64,000 bases of DNA from Pseudomonas fluorescens (GCF_902497775.2 NZ_OZ024668.1:5688326-5752325); one strand, 5' to 3'; counted from the first letter of the stretch, positions 18,859-27,210 are shown. The notes: a model not told the origin generated them from the letters alone. Numbers and translations are program-made.

Positions 18859-18877
18859 GCGAATGATAATGCTTGCC
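18859..18877 (-). promoter_or_regulatory. Putative Fur box upstream of the siderophore receptor
   Basis: The 19-mer matches the consensus GATAATGATAATCATTATC at 13 of 19 positions, including an unbroken AATGATAAT core. It lies 32 bases upstream of the receptor start, as expected for an iron-repressed promoter. Confidence 0.72.
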
Positions 18878-19064
18878 ATTTACTAACGTTAATTGTTTCT
18901 AGATTTGCCGACGGAGTGTTTGTTTCAAGATGTTTCTGTCTATGCGGCTTTAGTCTCGACAGGATATTTGTACTGTTTTTAGCAATAAAGCTGTAACCAG
19001 TGCGGCGTTTTTCGCAACCTTCATCCGGCCTAACCTGACGCCATCATTTTTTCAGGAGGCTCCC

Positions 19065-19754
19065 ATGCCCGTACAAACCACCCTTCACTATGTGTTCGAC
19101 CCGTTGTGTGGCTGGTGCTATGGCGCCGAGCCGCTGATCGATGCCGCCAGTGGCCTGATGCCGGTTGTGCTGCACGGTGGCGGGATGATGGCTGGTGCCA
19201 ATCGCCAGAAGGTGTCGGCGCAGTTGCGCGACTTCGTCATGCCCCATGACCGGCGCATCGCTGAATACACCGGGCAGCTTTTCGGCCGCGATTACTTTGA
19301 GGGCTTGTTGCGTGACAACGACGCCGTATTCGATTCGCAGCCGCCCATTGCGGCCATCCTTGCCGCAGAGCAACTGGCTGGCCGTGGCCTTGAGTTGTTG
19401 GCCCGGTTGCAGCGTGCGCACTACGTGGAAGGTCGACGTATTGCCGATGAAGCGGTGCTCAAGGCAATCGCCGCAGAGATGGGGCTGCCTGCACCAGTCT
19501 TTGCCAGCGCATTGCTGGAAGTGGATACGCCAAGCCATATGCGCACCAGCCGCGCGTTCATGGCCAGCGTCGGTGGGCAGGGTTATCCAACCCTGGTGCT
19601 GGAACGGGAAGGGCGGCTGCAGGTTATCGACATCGGTCCGTTCCTTGGCAAGCCTGACGCCTTTGTGCAATGGCTGGACCGGGAGTTCTACCTGAGCACC
19701 GAAAAAATGGGCGATAACCCTGCATTTTGCGCCCCGGATGGCTGCGCCCTGTAA
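19065..19754 (+). CDS. DsbA-family thioredoxin-fold protein with CGWC active site
   Basis: This is a 229-residue cytoplasmic-looking DsbA/FrnE-like protein with no signal peptide. The redox motif C15-G-W-C18 lies in FDPLCGWCYGAEPL right at the N-terminus, and the cis-proline loop is GGQGYPTLVLER (about 168-179). A helical insertion fills about 45-150. The C-terminus has a second cysteine pair, C222 and C227 (FCAPDGC). AGGAGG nine bases upstream supports the start. It probably reduces or isomerises disulfides or acts on a thiol conjugate; the substrate is unknown. It is a single-gene unit between the Fur-box region and a terminator. Confidence 0.85.
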   Translation: MPVQTTLHYVFDPLCGWCYGAEPLIDAASGLMPVVLHGGGMMAGANRQKVSAQLRDFVMPHDRRIAEYTGQLFGRDYFEGLLRDNDAVFDSQPPIAAILAAEQLAGRGLELLARLQRAHYVEGRRIADEAVLKAIAAEMGLPAPVFASALLEVDTPSHMRTSRAFMASVGGQGYPTLVLEREGRLQVIDIGPFLGKPDAFVQWLDREFYLSTEKMGDNPAFCAPDGCAL

Positions 19755-19853
19755 GCAGAAACACTTACTTTTCACGAAATTTTGACACGCTGATCCGCAC
19801 ACGGATAGGATTCGGTCAACGCCTGTAGGCCCATCGGCCAAGAGTCCAGAATA

Positions 19854-19895
19854 AAAGGCCCGCTGCGAACGCTCGCAGGCGGGCTTTTCATTTTT
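19854..19895 (+). terminator. Rho-independent terminator downstream of the DsbA-like gene
   Basis: An interrupted GC-rich stem (GCCCGCTGCGA pairing with TCGCAGGCGGGC) is followed by TTTTC and a further T run, about 100 bases after the DsbA-like stop and 88 bases before the porin start. Confidence 0.8.
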
Positions 19896-19982
19896 AGACC
19901 CGTGAGCGTCAACCCACGCAGGGGGCGTGGTTTTTGGCGTTTGGTCGCAGAGCGTCTTTGACTAAGAAATAAGGAAAATAAA

Positions 19983-21284
19983 ATGTTGAAAACCAGGATC
20001 AGTCTGATCGCGCTGGGGCTTATGGCAGCGACTCAGGCTATGGCCAATGACCAGGCCGAAGCCAAGGGCTTCGTAGAAGACAGCAAAGCCAGCGTTCTGC
20101 TGCGCAACGCCTTCATCAACCGTGACAAGAAGCACGGTACCAACGACCAGAGCGAGTGGGGCCAGGCCTTCATCGGCAAGTTCTCCTCCGGCTACACCCA
20201 AGGCACCGTTGGTGTCGGTGTCGACGCATTCGGTCTGTACGCTGTGCGTCTGGACGGTGGCAAAGGCCGCAACGGCGGTGGCGGTATCGACTTCTTCAAG
20301 CCGGCGGACGGCGACTCGCCGACCAACCAGCAGAATTCCCCGCACAACCTGGCCCGTGGTGGCGCCGCAGTCAAATTCCGCATCTCCAACACTGTACTGA
20401 AGTACGGTGACCAGATGCCTGAACTGCCAGTGCTGCAGTACGACGACGGTCGCCTGCTGCCAGAAAGCTACACCGGTACCCTGATCACCTCCAAGGAGAT
20501 CAAGGGCCTGGAACTGAACGCCGGTCGTTTCACCCAGGAAGCGCGTAAAAGTGCTGAAGGCCGTGACAGCGGTGGCCTGAAGTCGATCAACGTATTCGGC
20601 GGTAGCTACAAGTTCACCGAGAACCTGTCGGCTTCCCTGTACACCTCCGACGTCGAAGACGTGCTGAAGAAGCACTACCTGGGCGTCAACTACGTTCACC
20701 CGATCGCCGACGACCAATCGCTGACCCTGGACTTCAACGGCTACAAGTCGGACATCGACAAGAAGTACGTCGCTGCCGCCGACCTGACCGGTGACTCCAA
20801 CACCATCTGGAGCCTGGCCGCTACCTACGCCTTCGGCCCGCACTCGATCACCATTGCTCACCAGCGCAGCACTGGCGACACCGGGTATCAGTACGGCTTC
20901 TACCAGAACGCCGGTGGCGTGGGTGACGGTGGTTCGACCATCTACCTGGCCAACTCCTACTGGTCCGACTTCAACGCTGAAGACGAGCGTTCCTGGCAGC
21001 TGGGTTACGGCCTGGACTTCGGCGCCTTCGGCGTACCGGGCCTGACCTACAAAGTGGCCTACGTGCGTGGTGACAACATCAACACCCACGGCTACGGCGA
21101 AGGTAAAGAGCGCGAGATTTTCAACCAGTTCAAGTACGTGGTTCAGGAAGGCCCTGCCAAGGACCTGTCCGTCAAACTGCGTAGCTCGTTCCTGCGTACT
21201 TCTGATAGCGTTCGTCAGAACGGCTACAACGACGACGGTAACGAAGTCCGCGTATTCGTCGAGTACCCAATCAGCATCCTCTGA
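19983..21284 (+). CDS. OprD-family outer-membrane porin
   Basis: This 433-residue porin has a 21-residue signal peptide ending AMA before NDQAEAKGF. The N-terminal GFVEDSKASVLLRNAFINRD and later VKFRISNTVLKYGDQMPELPVL segments are characteristic of OprD-type substrate-specific channels, and the chain ends in strands VFVEYPISIL. Members take up basic amino acids or small carboxylates; sub-family assignment (perhaps OprE/OprQ-like) is a guess. TAAGGA lies seven bases before the ATG. Codon use is strongly biased to C-ending codons, suggesting high expression. A strong terminator follows. Confidence 0.92.
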   Translation: MLKTRISLIALGLMAATQAMANDQAEAKGFVEDSKASVLLRNAFINRDKKHGTNDQSEWGQAFIGKFSSGYTQGTVGVGVDAFGLYAVRLDGGKGRNGGGGIDFFKPADGDSPTNQQNSPHNLARGGAAVKFRISNTVLKYGDQMPELPVLQYDDGRLLPESYTGTLITSKEIKGLELNAGRFTQEARKSAEGRDSGGLKSINVFGGSYKFTENLSASLYTSDVEDVLKKHYLGVNYVHPIADDQSLTLDFNGYKSDIDKKYVAAADLTGDSNTIWSLAATYAFGPHSITIAHQRSTGDTGYQYGFYQNAGGVGDGGSTIYLANSYWSDFNAEDERSWQLGYGLDFGAFGVPGLTYKVAYVRGDNINTHGYGEGKEREIFNQFKYVVQEGPAKDLSVKLRSSFLRTSDSVRQNGYNDDGNEVRVFVEYPISIL

Positions 21285-21302
21285 TAGCTGTTTGGCGTCT
21301 CC

Positions 21303-21330
21303 AACAACCCCGGCCTAGGCCGGGGTTGTT
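21303..21330. terminator. Bidirectional terminator containing the stop codon of the convergent gene
   Basis: A 13-base perfect stem (AACAACCCCGGCC with its complement) leaves a two-base gap (21316-21317), so the terminal pairs must open to form a workable loop; T residues flank both sides. The TAG stop of the minus-strand gene (21315-21317) sits in the loop apex, so one hairpin ends both transcripts. Confidence 0.9.
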
Positions 21331-22979
21331 TGTTTTCGGCGTACAACAGGTTTGATCGCCTGCACCTCGCCGGTCTCCGGCTCGAAGCTGTCGCTGCGCG
21401 CCATGCGCCACATCCGTGCATAGAACTCGCTGTCGATCGAGCCGCTGAGCAATTCACCGGGCTTGAGGAATACGTGCAACTGGGAAAACAGGCGAATCTC
21501 ACTGGCGCTGATGCGCCGTACCAGATGCTTGGGCTTGAGCTCGGCGGGATGCTCAAGGCCCGCTGCCGCGAGCATTTCGGCCAGGGCATGCAGGGTGTTG
21601 CGATGGAAGCTGTACACCCTGTCGGCCTTTTCCGGCACCACCAGGGCGCGTTGGCGTAGCGGATCCTGGGTCGCCACACCGGTCGGGCATTTGTTGGTGT
21701 GGCAGCTTTGCGACTGGATGCAACCGATGGCGAACATGAAGCCACGGGCCGAGTTGACCCAGTCGGCGCCAATGGCCAGCACGCTGGCAATGTCGAACGC
21801 GCTGACAATCTTGCCGCCGGCGCCGATGCGTATCTTGTCGCGCAGGTTCAGGCCCACCAGGGTGTTGTGCACGAACATCAGCCCTTCGCGCATCGGTACG
21901 CCGATGTTGTCGCTGAACTCCCGTGGCGCGGCGCCGGTGCCGCCTTCCTTGCCATCCACCACGATGAAGTCCGGGACGATGCCGGTGGCCAGCATGGCTT
22001 TGGCGATACCCATGAACTCCCACGGGTGGCCCAGGCAAAACTTGAAGCCCACCGGTTTGCCGCCAGACAGCTCGCGCAGTTGGCCAATGAACTGCAACAA
22101 TTGCACGGGGCTGCGAAAGGCACTGTGCGCTGCCGGCGAAATGCAGTCTTCACCCATCAGCACGCCACGGGTCGCGGCGATTTCGGCGCTGACCTTGTGC
22201 CCGGGCAGAATCCCGCCGTGGCCGGGTTTGGCGCCCTGGCTGAGCTTGACCTCGATCATCTTCACCTGCGGGTCGCGGGCCTGTTCGGCGAAACGCTCGG
22301 GATCGAAACGACCCTCAGCTGTGCGGCAACCAAAATAACCGCTGCCGATTTCCCAGATCAGGTCGCCACCGTGCTCACGGTGATAGGGGCTGATGCCGCC
22401 TTCACCGGTGTCATGGGCGAAACGGCCGAGTTTGGCACCCTTGTTCAGCGCGGCAATGGCGTTGGCGCTCAGTGCGCCGAAGCTCATTGCCGAGATATTG
22501 AAAATCGATGCCGAGTAAGGCTGGCGGCACTGCGGGCCGCCGATGTTGATGCGAAAAGACGCGGGGTCGGGTGTTTCCACCGGCAACATGGAATGGCTGA
22601 TGAACTCAAAGCCCGGCCGGTAGACATCGTTGAGAGTGCCAAAGGCTTTCTCGGCGCTTTCGTTCTTGGCCCGCGCATACACCAGCGAGCGTTGGGCCCG
22701 GGAGAACGGCAGCTTGTCGTCATCGCCTTCAAGCAGGTACTGGCGAATTTCCGGGCGGATGGTTTCGATCAGGTAGCGAATATTGCCCAGGATCGGGTAG
22801 TTGCGCCGCACCGCGTGCTGGCTCTGGCGCAAGTCATTGAGGCCGACCAGGCTGAGCAGGGCGCTGATCAGGGTGAAAGGCCATAGCCAGGAGTGGGCAG
22901 ACAGAAACGGCAGGCTGGCAAAGGTGAAAACGAGGCAGCCGACAAGGCAGGCGTAGCGGCTGGGAAGCGAAGCTTTCAT
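21315..22979 (-). CDS. Membrane-anchored FMN-binding glutamate synthase-like protein
   Basis: This 554-residue protein begins with two hydrophobic helices (about residues 8-25 and 30-48) and continues with a glutamate-synthase central/FMN barrel domain. Barrel motifs ISAMSFGALSANAIAALNKGAK, SQGAKPGHGG and DGKEGGTGAAP are clear. The cysteine cluster CIQSQSCHTNKCPTG fits the 3Fe-4S ligands of glutamate synthase. The amidotransferase domain of GltB is absent, so glutamine-dependent glutamate synthesis is not expected; the true reaction is unknown. ATG 22979 has GGAAG seven bases upstream; a longer in-frame reading to 23093 has no support. The stop lies inside the shared terminator hairpin. Confidence 0.87.
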   Translation of the reverse strand: MKASLPSRYACLVGCLVFTFASLPFLSAHSWLWPFTLISALLSLVGLNDLRQSQHAVRRNYPILGNIRYLIETIRPEIRQYLLEGDDDKLPFSRAQRSLVYARAKNESAEKAFGTLNDVYRPGFEFISHSMLPVETPDPASFRINIGGPQCRQPYSASIFNISAMSFGALSANAIAALNKGAKLGRFAHDTGEGGISPYHREHGGDLIWEIGSGYFGCRTAEGRFDPERFAEQARDPQVKMIEVKLSQGAKPGHGGILPGHKVSAEIAATRGVLMGEDCISPAAHSAFRSPVQLLQFIGQLRELSGGKPVGFKFCLGHPWEFMGIAKAMLATGIVPDFIVVDGKEGGTGAAPREFSDNIGVPMREGLMFVHNTLVGLNLRDKIRIGAGGKIVSAFDIASVLAIGADWVNSARGFMFAIGCIQSQSCHTNKCPTGVATQDPLRQRALVVPEKADRVYSFHRNTLHALAEMLAAAGLEHPAELKPKHLVRRISASEIRLFSQLHVFLKPGELLSGSIDSEFYARMWRMARSDSFEPETGEVQAIKPVVRRKQTTPA

Positions 22980-23093
22980 GGATCTTCCGCTGATATGAGA
23001 GATCCTTCCAAGGATAGGCAAAGCGTCCCGCTGGAAAACCAGTGGTTTCGGTAAAACACTTTTATCCCCGCCGTGCTTGTCAGGCGGGCGCAC

Positions 23094-23996
23094 TCATGCG
23101 CCGGCTTCGGTTGTCCGGGCGAGGATTTGCAGAAACGCCTCGGCTGCCCGCGAGCGCCGCTGGCGGTGGCTGATCGCGAGCAGGTCGATGTTGGCGGCCG
23201 CTTCGCTCAGGGGGCGGTAGCACACGCCGCGCTGGTTCAAAGCCCGGGCGCAGGCAGGCACCAGGGCAATGCCCTGGCCGGCTGCCACCAGGGCGATGAT
23301 CGAGGTGATCTGCCGTCCGCGCGGGCCGCGCATCAAGGACAACTGGCAATGCTGGAACAAGCGCTCGATGGCATCGTTGAGGCCGGTGCCTTGCTCGTCG
23401 GTGTACAGCACCACAGGGTGCGCTTGCAGTTGGGTGAGGCTGATGGTGTCGAGCGCCGCCAGTGGGTCGTTCTCGGCCAGTGCCACCAGCAGCGGCTCCT
23501 GGTCCAGCGGCTGGACCTGCAGCTCAGTGAACTCCTGGGGAGGCATGAGGCGGCTCAGGCCGATTTCCAGGGTGCCTTCGACGATATTGCGCCATTGTGC
23601 GCTGGAGGCTTCTTCAACGAGGGTCAGACGAACCTGCGGGTAGGCGTGGGAAAACTGCTGGATCGCCTGGGTGAAGTGGTCACTTAAAGCCACCGAGCTG
23701 GCATAACCGATGCTCAGTAGCCCGGCAGTGCCGGCGGCCAGCTTGGCGGCGAAGCTTTCACTGCGGGCCATCTGCTCCAGTACGCCGCGGGCGTAGGGCA
23801 GGAACTGTTGGCCTTCACCGGTCAGGCTGACGGCACGGCTGCTGCGCTCGAACAGACGAAACCCCAGCTGGTTTTCCAGGGCCGAGATCTGCCGGGTCAG
23901 TGCCGGCTGCGCCAGGTGCAGGCGCTGCGCGGCCCGGCCGAAATGCAGGTCGTCGGCGACGGCAATGAAATAGCGCAGCTTTCGCACATCGAGCAT
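23094..23996 (-). CDS. LysR-family regulator, divergent from an MFS transporter
   Basis: This 300-residue regulator has the HTH at residues about 1-60 (LRYFIAVADDLHFGRAAQRL then LAQPALTRQISALENQ) and an effector domain at about 90-290. It belongs to the BenM/CatR-like LysR branch by its LHFGRAA and LFERSSRAV signatures. ATG 23996 has AAGGTG eight bases upstream; longer in-frame ATGs would extend across the divergent promoter. It faces the MFS gene across 97 bp containing a perfect 7-2-7 palindrome, so it probably regulates that exporter and itself. Confidence 0.92.
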   Translation of the reverse strand: MLDVRKLRYFIAVADDLHFGRAAQRLHLAQPALTRQISALENQLGFRLFERSSRAVSLTGEGQQFLPYARGVLEQMARSESFAAKLAAGTAGLLSIGYASSVALSDHFTQAIQQFSHAYPQVRLTLVEEASSAQWRNIVEGTLEIGLSRLMPPQEFTELQVQPLDQEPLLVALAENDPLAALDTISLTQLQAHPVVLYTDEQGTGLNDAIERLFQHCQLSLMRGPRGRQITSIIALVAAGQGIALVPACARALNQRGVCYRPLSEAAANIDLLAISHRQRRSRAAEAFLQILARTTEAGA

Positions 23997-24032
23997 GTTG
24001 CACCTTGAGGTATCAATCGGTCCTAATTCGGT

Positions 24033-24048
24033 ATTGGCCAGGGCCAAT
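24033..24048. promoter_or_regulatory. Palindromic operator candidate between lysR and MFS genes
   Basis: ATTGGCC and GGCCAAT form a perfect inverted repeat with a two-base centre. It sits in the 97-bp divergent region, 36 bases from the regulator start and 45 bases from the transporter start, where a LysR protein would bind. Confidence 0.6.
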
Positions 24049-24093
24049 GACCGCGCCTTATAAACAATACTCGTCACTGTAACGAGTTTTCCC

Positions 24094-25284
24094 ATGCAAT
24101 TGCGCCTGTCCGCCGCACGAATCGCGATGTTCCTCTGCGGGTGCGCCGCGTTTCTGCCGCTCTATGCCACCCAGGGCATCCTTGCCGAGCTGGCGCAGAG
24201 TTTCGCTGTGGATGCCCGGCACGTCAGCTGGAGTATCACCGCCACTACCCTGGCCGTGGCCCTGGTCGCGCCTTTTGTCGGCGTGCTGACCCGGCGCTGG
24301 AGCCAGAAAACCGTACTGGTTGCGGCCACCCTGATGCTCAGCGTGCCGGGCTTGATGCTGGCAGGCGCCAGTGATTTGAACAGCCTGCTGCTCTGGCGCT
24401 TTGTTCAGGGCATGCTGATCCCGGTGATCTTCGCCACCAGCGTGGCTTACATCGGCGAGCGCTGGAGCGGCGCCAAGGTCACCGAAGTGACCAGCCTGTA
24501 CGTCGCCGGGACCATTCTCGGCGGTTTTGCCGGACGTTTCCTGACAGGCCTCGTGAGCGAATACCTCGGCTGGCGCGAGGCATTCGTGCTGCTGGCAATG
24601 CTGACCTTGCTGATTGGCTTGGGCATCCACGGGTTGCTGCCCCGTGTTGTGCGCCCTGTAGAGAGCACCCTCACTAACAACCGTATCAGCAGGCTGTGCA
24701 ACAAGCCGTTGCTGGCAGCTTACCTGGTCGGCTTTTGCGTGTTGTTTTCGCAGATCGCCACCTTCACCTATGTCGGCCTCCATCTGTTGGCCGCGCCTTT
24801 CAATCTGGGCGTCGCGGCACTGGGCTCGGTCTATGCGGTGTTTCTCCTGGCCCTGGTGGTCACGCCGATTGCCGGTAAGCTGCGCGGTGCCAGGCCGCCT
24901 GCACACCTGGTGCTGGTGGCCGGCGTGCTAGGCCTGTGCGGGTCCTTGCTGACGTTGTTCAGCAGCCTCTGGTGGATCGTACTGGGACTGGCGTTGAGTT
25001 CCACCGGGGTATTCCTCGCCCAGGCGGCCGCCAATGCTTTTGTCACCACCACCGCGAAGCACAACAAGGCCGGCGCCGTAGGCTGCTACCTGACGTTCTA
25101 TTACTTGGGAGGCAGTGCTGGCGCGCTGTTGCCGGCGCTGTTCTGGGAGCGCTGGGGCTGGGCTGGTTGTGTGCCGTTGATCATGTGGGCACAGCTGCTG
25201 GTGATGCTGATTGCCTGGTTCGGTTGGCAGCGCACCGAGTCTGCCGACACAAACGCGTTCAAAAAACCGTTGTCCCATCCATGA
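24094..25284 (+). CDS. Major facilitator superfamily transporter (YnfM/drug-efflux-like)
   Basis: This 396-residue membrane protein has twelve predicted hydrophobic helices. The MFS motif A-like loop between helices 2 and 3 reads GVLTRRWSQKTV (about 63-74), and the GRFLTGLVSEYLGWREAF segment after helix 5 is typical of YnfM-type transporters. It is probably an efflux carrier of small organic compounds; the substrate is unknown. The divergent LysR regulator and the palindrome between them indicate inducible control. Confidence 0.9.
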   Translation: MQLRLSAARIAMFLCGCAAFLPLYATQGILAELAQSFAVDARHVSWSITATTLAVALVAPFVGVLTRRWSQKTVLVAATLMLSVPGLMLAGASDLNSLLLWRFVQGMLIPVIFATSVAYIGERWSGAKVTEVTSLYVAGTILGGFAGRFLTGLVSEYLGWREAFVLLAMLTLLIGLGIHGLLPRVVRPVESTLTNNRISRLCNKPLLAAYLVGFCVLFSQIATFTYVGLHLLAAPFNLGVAALGSVYAVFLLALVVTPIAGKLRGARPPAHLVLVAGVLGLCGSLLTLFSSLWWIVLGLALSSTGVFLAQAAANAFVTTTAKHNKAGAVGCYLTFYYLGGSAGALLPALFWERWGWAGCVPLIMWAQLLVMLIAWFGWQRTESADTNAFKKPLSHP

Positions 25285-25502
25285 CAAGGACGTCAATCAA
25301 TCAGATGAACACCGTGATAGTCCTGCACAGCAAGCTGCTTACGTTAGTCGGACCCGTGCTCAACGACATACCGGCCGGTCCCCTCAAACATTCGCCTGCG
25401 GTGCTGCGTGATTTTTGCCAGGTGGTCTAAAACCAACAACTACTGCCTGCCTTCGCCCCGGGTTTTCAAGGACTGGGCCGTGTTCGGCAGTGGTCGCCTG
25501 AT

Positions 25503-25520
25503 CGGGCGCAGGCGCGCCCG
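25503..25520. other. Short GC hairpin in the MFS-LprI intergenic gap
   Basis: CGGGCGC pairs with GCGCCCG around a four-base loop, with no T run on either strand. The rest of the 262-bp gap (25285-25546) shows no convincing gene or other signal. Confidence 0.3.
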
Positions 25521-25546
25521 TATACTGGCTGCGGCGAGCTGATGGC

Positions 25547-26698
25547 TTACTGATCCGGGGCGATGGCAAACATCAGCTGGTCGGCTTCCAGGTAGACGAT
25601 CGCCTCGCGGCCAATGACATCCACCGGGCGGGCGGCAACCGCTTCATGCTCGGGGACGATTTTTTCCAGGCGCTTGCTTACCAGGTCGACCCGCCAGATA
25701 CAGGCGAACCCACCGTTGTTGTCGAAGTACAGGACTGGCCGGGTCGGGCTCCAGGTCGGATTGACCAGGCTCCAGCCGCCGGCATCCTTGTCCATTACCC
25801 GGTCGTAGGGGTTGTCGCCGCTGATATGCGGGTAATAGATCAGCAGGCCGGAGTTGTCGTGATTCAGGTCGCCGCTGATCTGCGCCTTGGCAAAGCGCTT
25901 GCTGTTGGACTCGGCCGCGTACAGTTGCGTTGAAGGTTGCGGCGCAGCCTTGGAGCCCAGTTTGTAGGCCATGCTTTGCTGGGCGTCGCCGGTCATCTTC
26001 TGCCGGTAGTAGAACACCCCGTCAATGATCCCGGCATAGCGCCGACCCTGATCGTTGGCGGTGATACTGTTCCAGCCATCAAAGCGCACATTGCGCGCGA
26101 AGGCGTGCAGGCCAGGGCGAGCATCGGAGTATTCGTAGAGCGTGCCGATCGGGCGGCTGTCATAGATGTTGCCGGGGTTGCTGCCTTCTTCATCCTGCTT
26201 TTCGGCGACGAACAGCACCACGTTCAGCACACCATCGAGGGTGGCGACGTCGACCAGATAGACAAAACTGTCTTCGCTCATGTCGGCGACAGTGGCCAGG
26301 GGGAAGCGTTGCCACGGCTCATCCTCGACCTGCGTGTAGCGCTGATCGCGAGGCAGGGGCTGGAGGCTCTTGGGGTCGATCTGGGCCAGTGCCGGTACCG
26401 GTGTCAGCAGTTTGATCTGCTGGTCGTAGGCGACCTCCAGGCAGGCGGCGGTCTCGCAGCGGTTGCGCACCTCGCGCAGCCAGAAGTTCTCCAGCTCACG
26501 GAAGATCTTGCGGTCCTTGAGCGGCTTGTAACGCTCGTTGAGCTGGTCGTCCTTGGCCGACAGCGACGGCGTGGTGCAGATGGCGGTTTCCAGCAGGGTG
26601 CTGGCCTTGCTGCAGTCAAAGCCTGCCGCAACGCTGGCAGGACTGTGCAGGCAGGCAGCAAACAGAGCGGCAGGAAGCAGGCGCGCGGCGGCTTTCAT
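25547..26698 (-). CDS. Secreted protein with LprI-type N-terminal domain
   Basis: This is a 383-residue exported protein. A signal peptide of about 25 residues ends near SVAAG. Residues 27-97 carry the LprI N-terminal (DUF1311-like) pattern: FDCSKA with C29, AIC with C41, a paired helix containing the RNRC C81 and ACLEVAYDQQI with C86, implying two disulfides. The remaining 290 residues look like a beta-rich domain (DLNHDNSGLLIYYP, YFDNNGGFACIWRVDLVSK) that I do not recognise. LprI-type domains are known as lysozyme inhibitors; whether this one is cannot be told. ATG 26698 is preceded by GGATG. It is the next minus-strand gene after the Rhs immunity gene, 80 bp away. Confidence 0.78.
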   Translation of the reverse strand: MKAAARLLPAALFAACLHSPASVAAGFDCSKASTLLETAICTTPSLSAKDDQLNERYKPLKDRKIFRELENFWLREVRNRCETAACLEVAYDQQIKLLTPVPALAQIDPKSLQPLPRDQRYTQVEDEPWQRFPLATVADMSEDSFVYLVDVATLDGVLNVVLFVAEKQDEEGSNPGNIYDSRPIGTLYEYSDARPGLHAFARNVRFDGWNSITANDQGRRYAGIIDGVFYYRQKMTGDAQQSMAYKLGSKAAPQPSTQLYAAESNSKRFAKAQISGDLNHDNSGLLIYYPHISGDNPYDRVMDKDAGGWSLVNPTWSPTRPVLYFDNNGGFACIWRVDLVSKRLEKIVPEHEAVAARPVDVIGREAIVYLEADQLMFAIAPDQ

Positions 26699-26741
26699 CG
26701 GACATCCATGTGAGTTCAAGCGGGGTGCGGATAATACGTCA

Positions 26742-26770
26742 GCGGCGGCCGTAGCGGAATTGGCCGCCGC
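26742..26770 (-). other. GC-rich hairpin after the Rhs immunity gene
   Basis: GCGGCGGCC and GGCCGCCGC form a nine-base perfect stem, beginning 8 bases beyond the immunity-gene stop. There is no T run in that direction, so it could protect the 3' end or weakly terminate the T6SS minus-arm transcript before the LprI-like gene. Confidence 0.4.
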
Positions 26771-26778
26771 GCTTTCAT

Positions 26779-27210
26779 TCAACCTGCCAGAACCCAGTCC
26801 ACTTCAGACTGCTTCTCCGGGTTACCGGCGAGAAAAAACTGAAGGTAGCTTGCGACTGCTGCCCTGTTGGCACTGTGCGCCAACGCAGTGCGGTAAAGCT
26901 TGGTGTACTCGGGGGAGTTGAAGATCCGGTAGTGGATGCTTTCCAGCCAGTCACCGGCCTTGTCCTTGAGCGTGTCGGTGACTTCGACCACCGCTTCGAC
27001 ATAACTGGCGGGGTCGAAGGATTCAGCCATCCCGATGATGTCCTTCATGAGGTCGCCATACTCACAGTCATCGTCCAGGTGCGACAGCATGACCTTCAGG
27101 TACTGCTTGTCGCGGGTCTGTGCCATGGCACGCAGTGTCGTAGAAAATCGCGCCACCTCAGCGTCGCTGTTCAAGCTTGCACAGTCTTCAAGGTCTGTTG
27201 TCAGGCTCAT
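26779..27210 (-). CDS. Probable immunity protein for the Rhs toxin
   Basis: This is a 143-residue acidic, all-helical-looking cytoplasmic protein. Motifs include KQYLKVMLSHLDDDCEYGDLMKDI and ESIHYRIFNSPEYTKLYRTAL, reminiscent of Imm30-type immunity proteins, though this family assignment is tentative. GGAGG lies eight bases before ATG 27210, and only one base separates it from the rhs stop, the usual toxin-immunity arrangement. An in-frame extension to 27405 would run deep into the toxin-coding end and is rejected. Its likely role is to bind and neutralise the nuclease-like C-terminus of the Rhs protein delivered by sister cells. Confidence 0.75.
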   Translation of the reverse strand: MSLTTDLEDCASLNSDAEVARFSTTLRAMAQTRDKQYLKVMLSHLDDDCEYGDLMKDIIGMAESFDPASYVEAVVEVTDTLKDKAGDWLESIHYRIFNSPEYTKLYRTALAHSANRAAVASYLQFFLAGNPEKQSEVDWVLAG

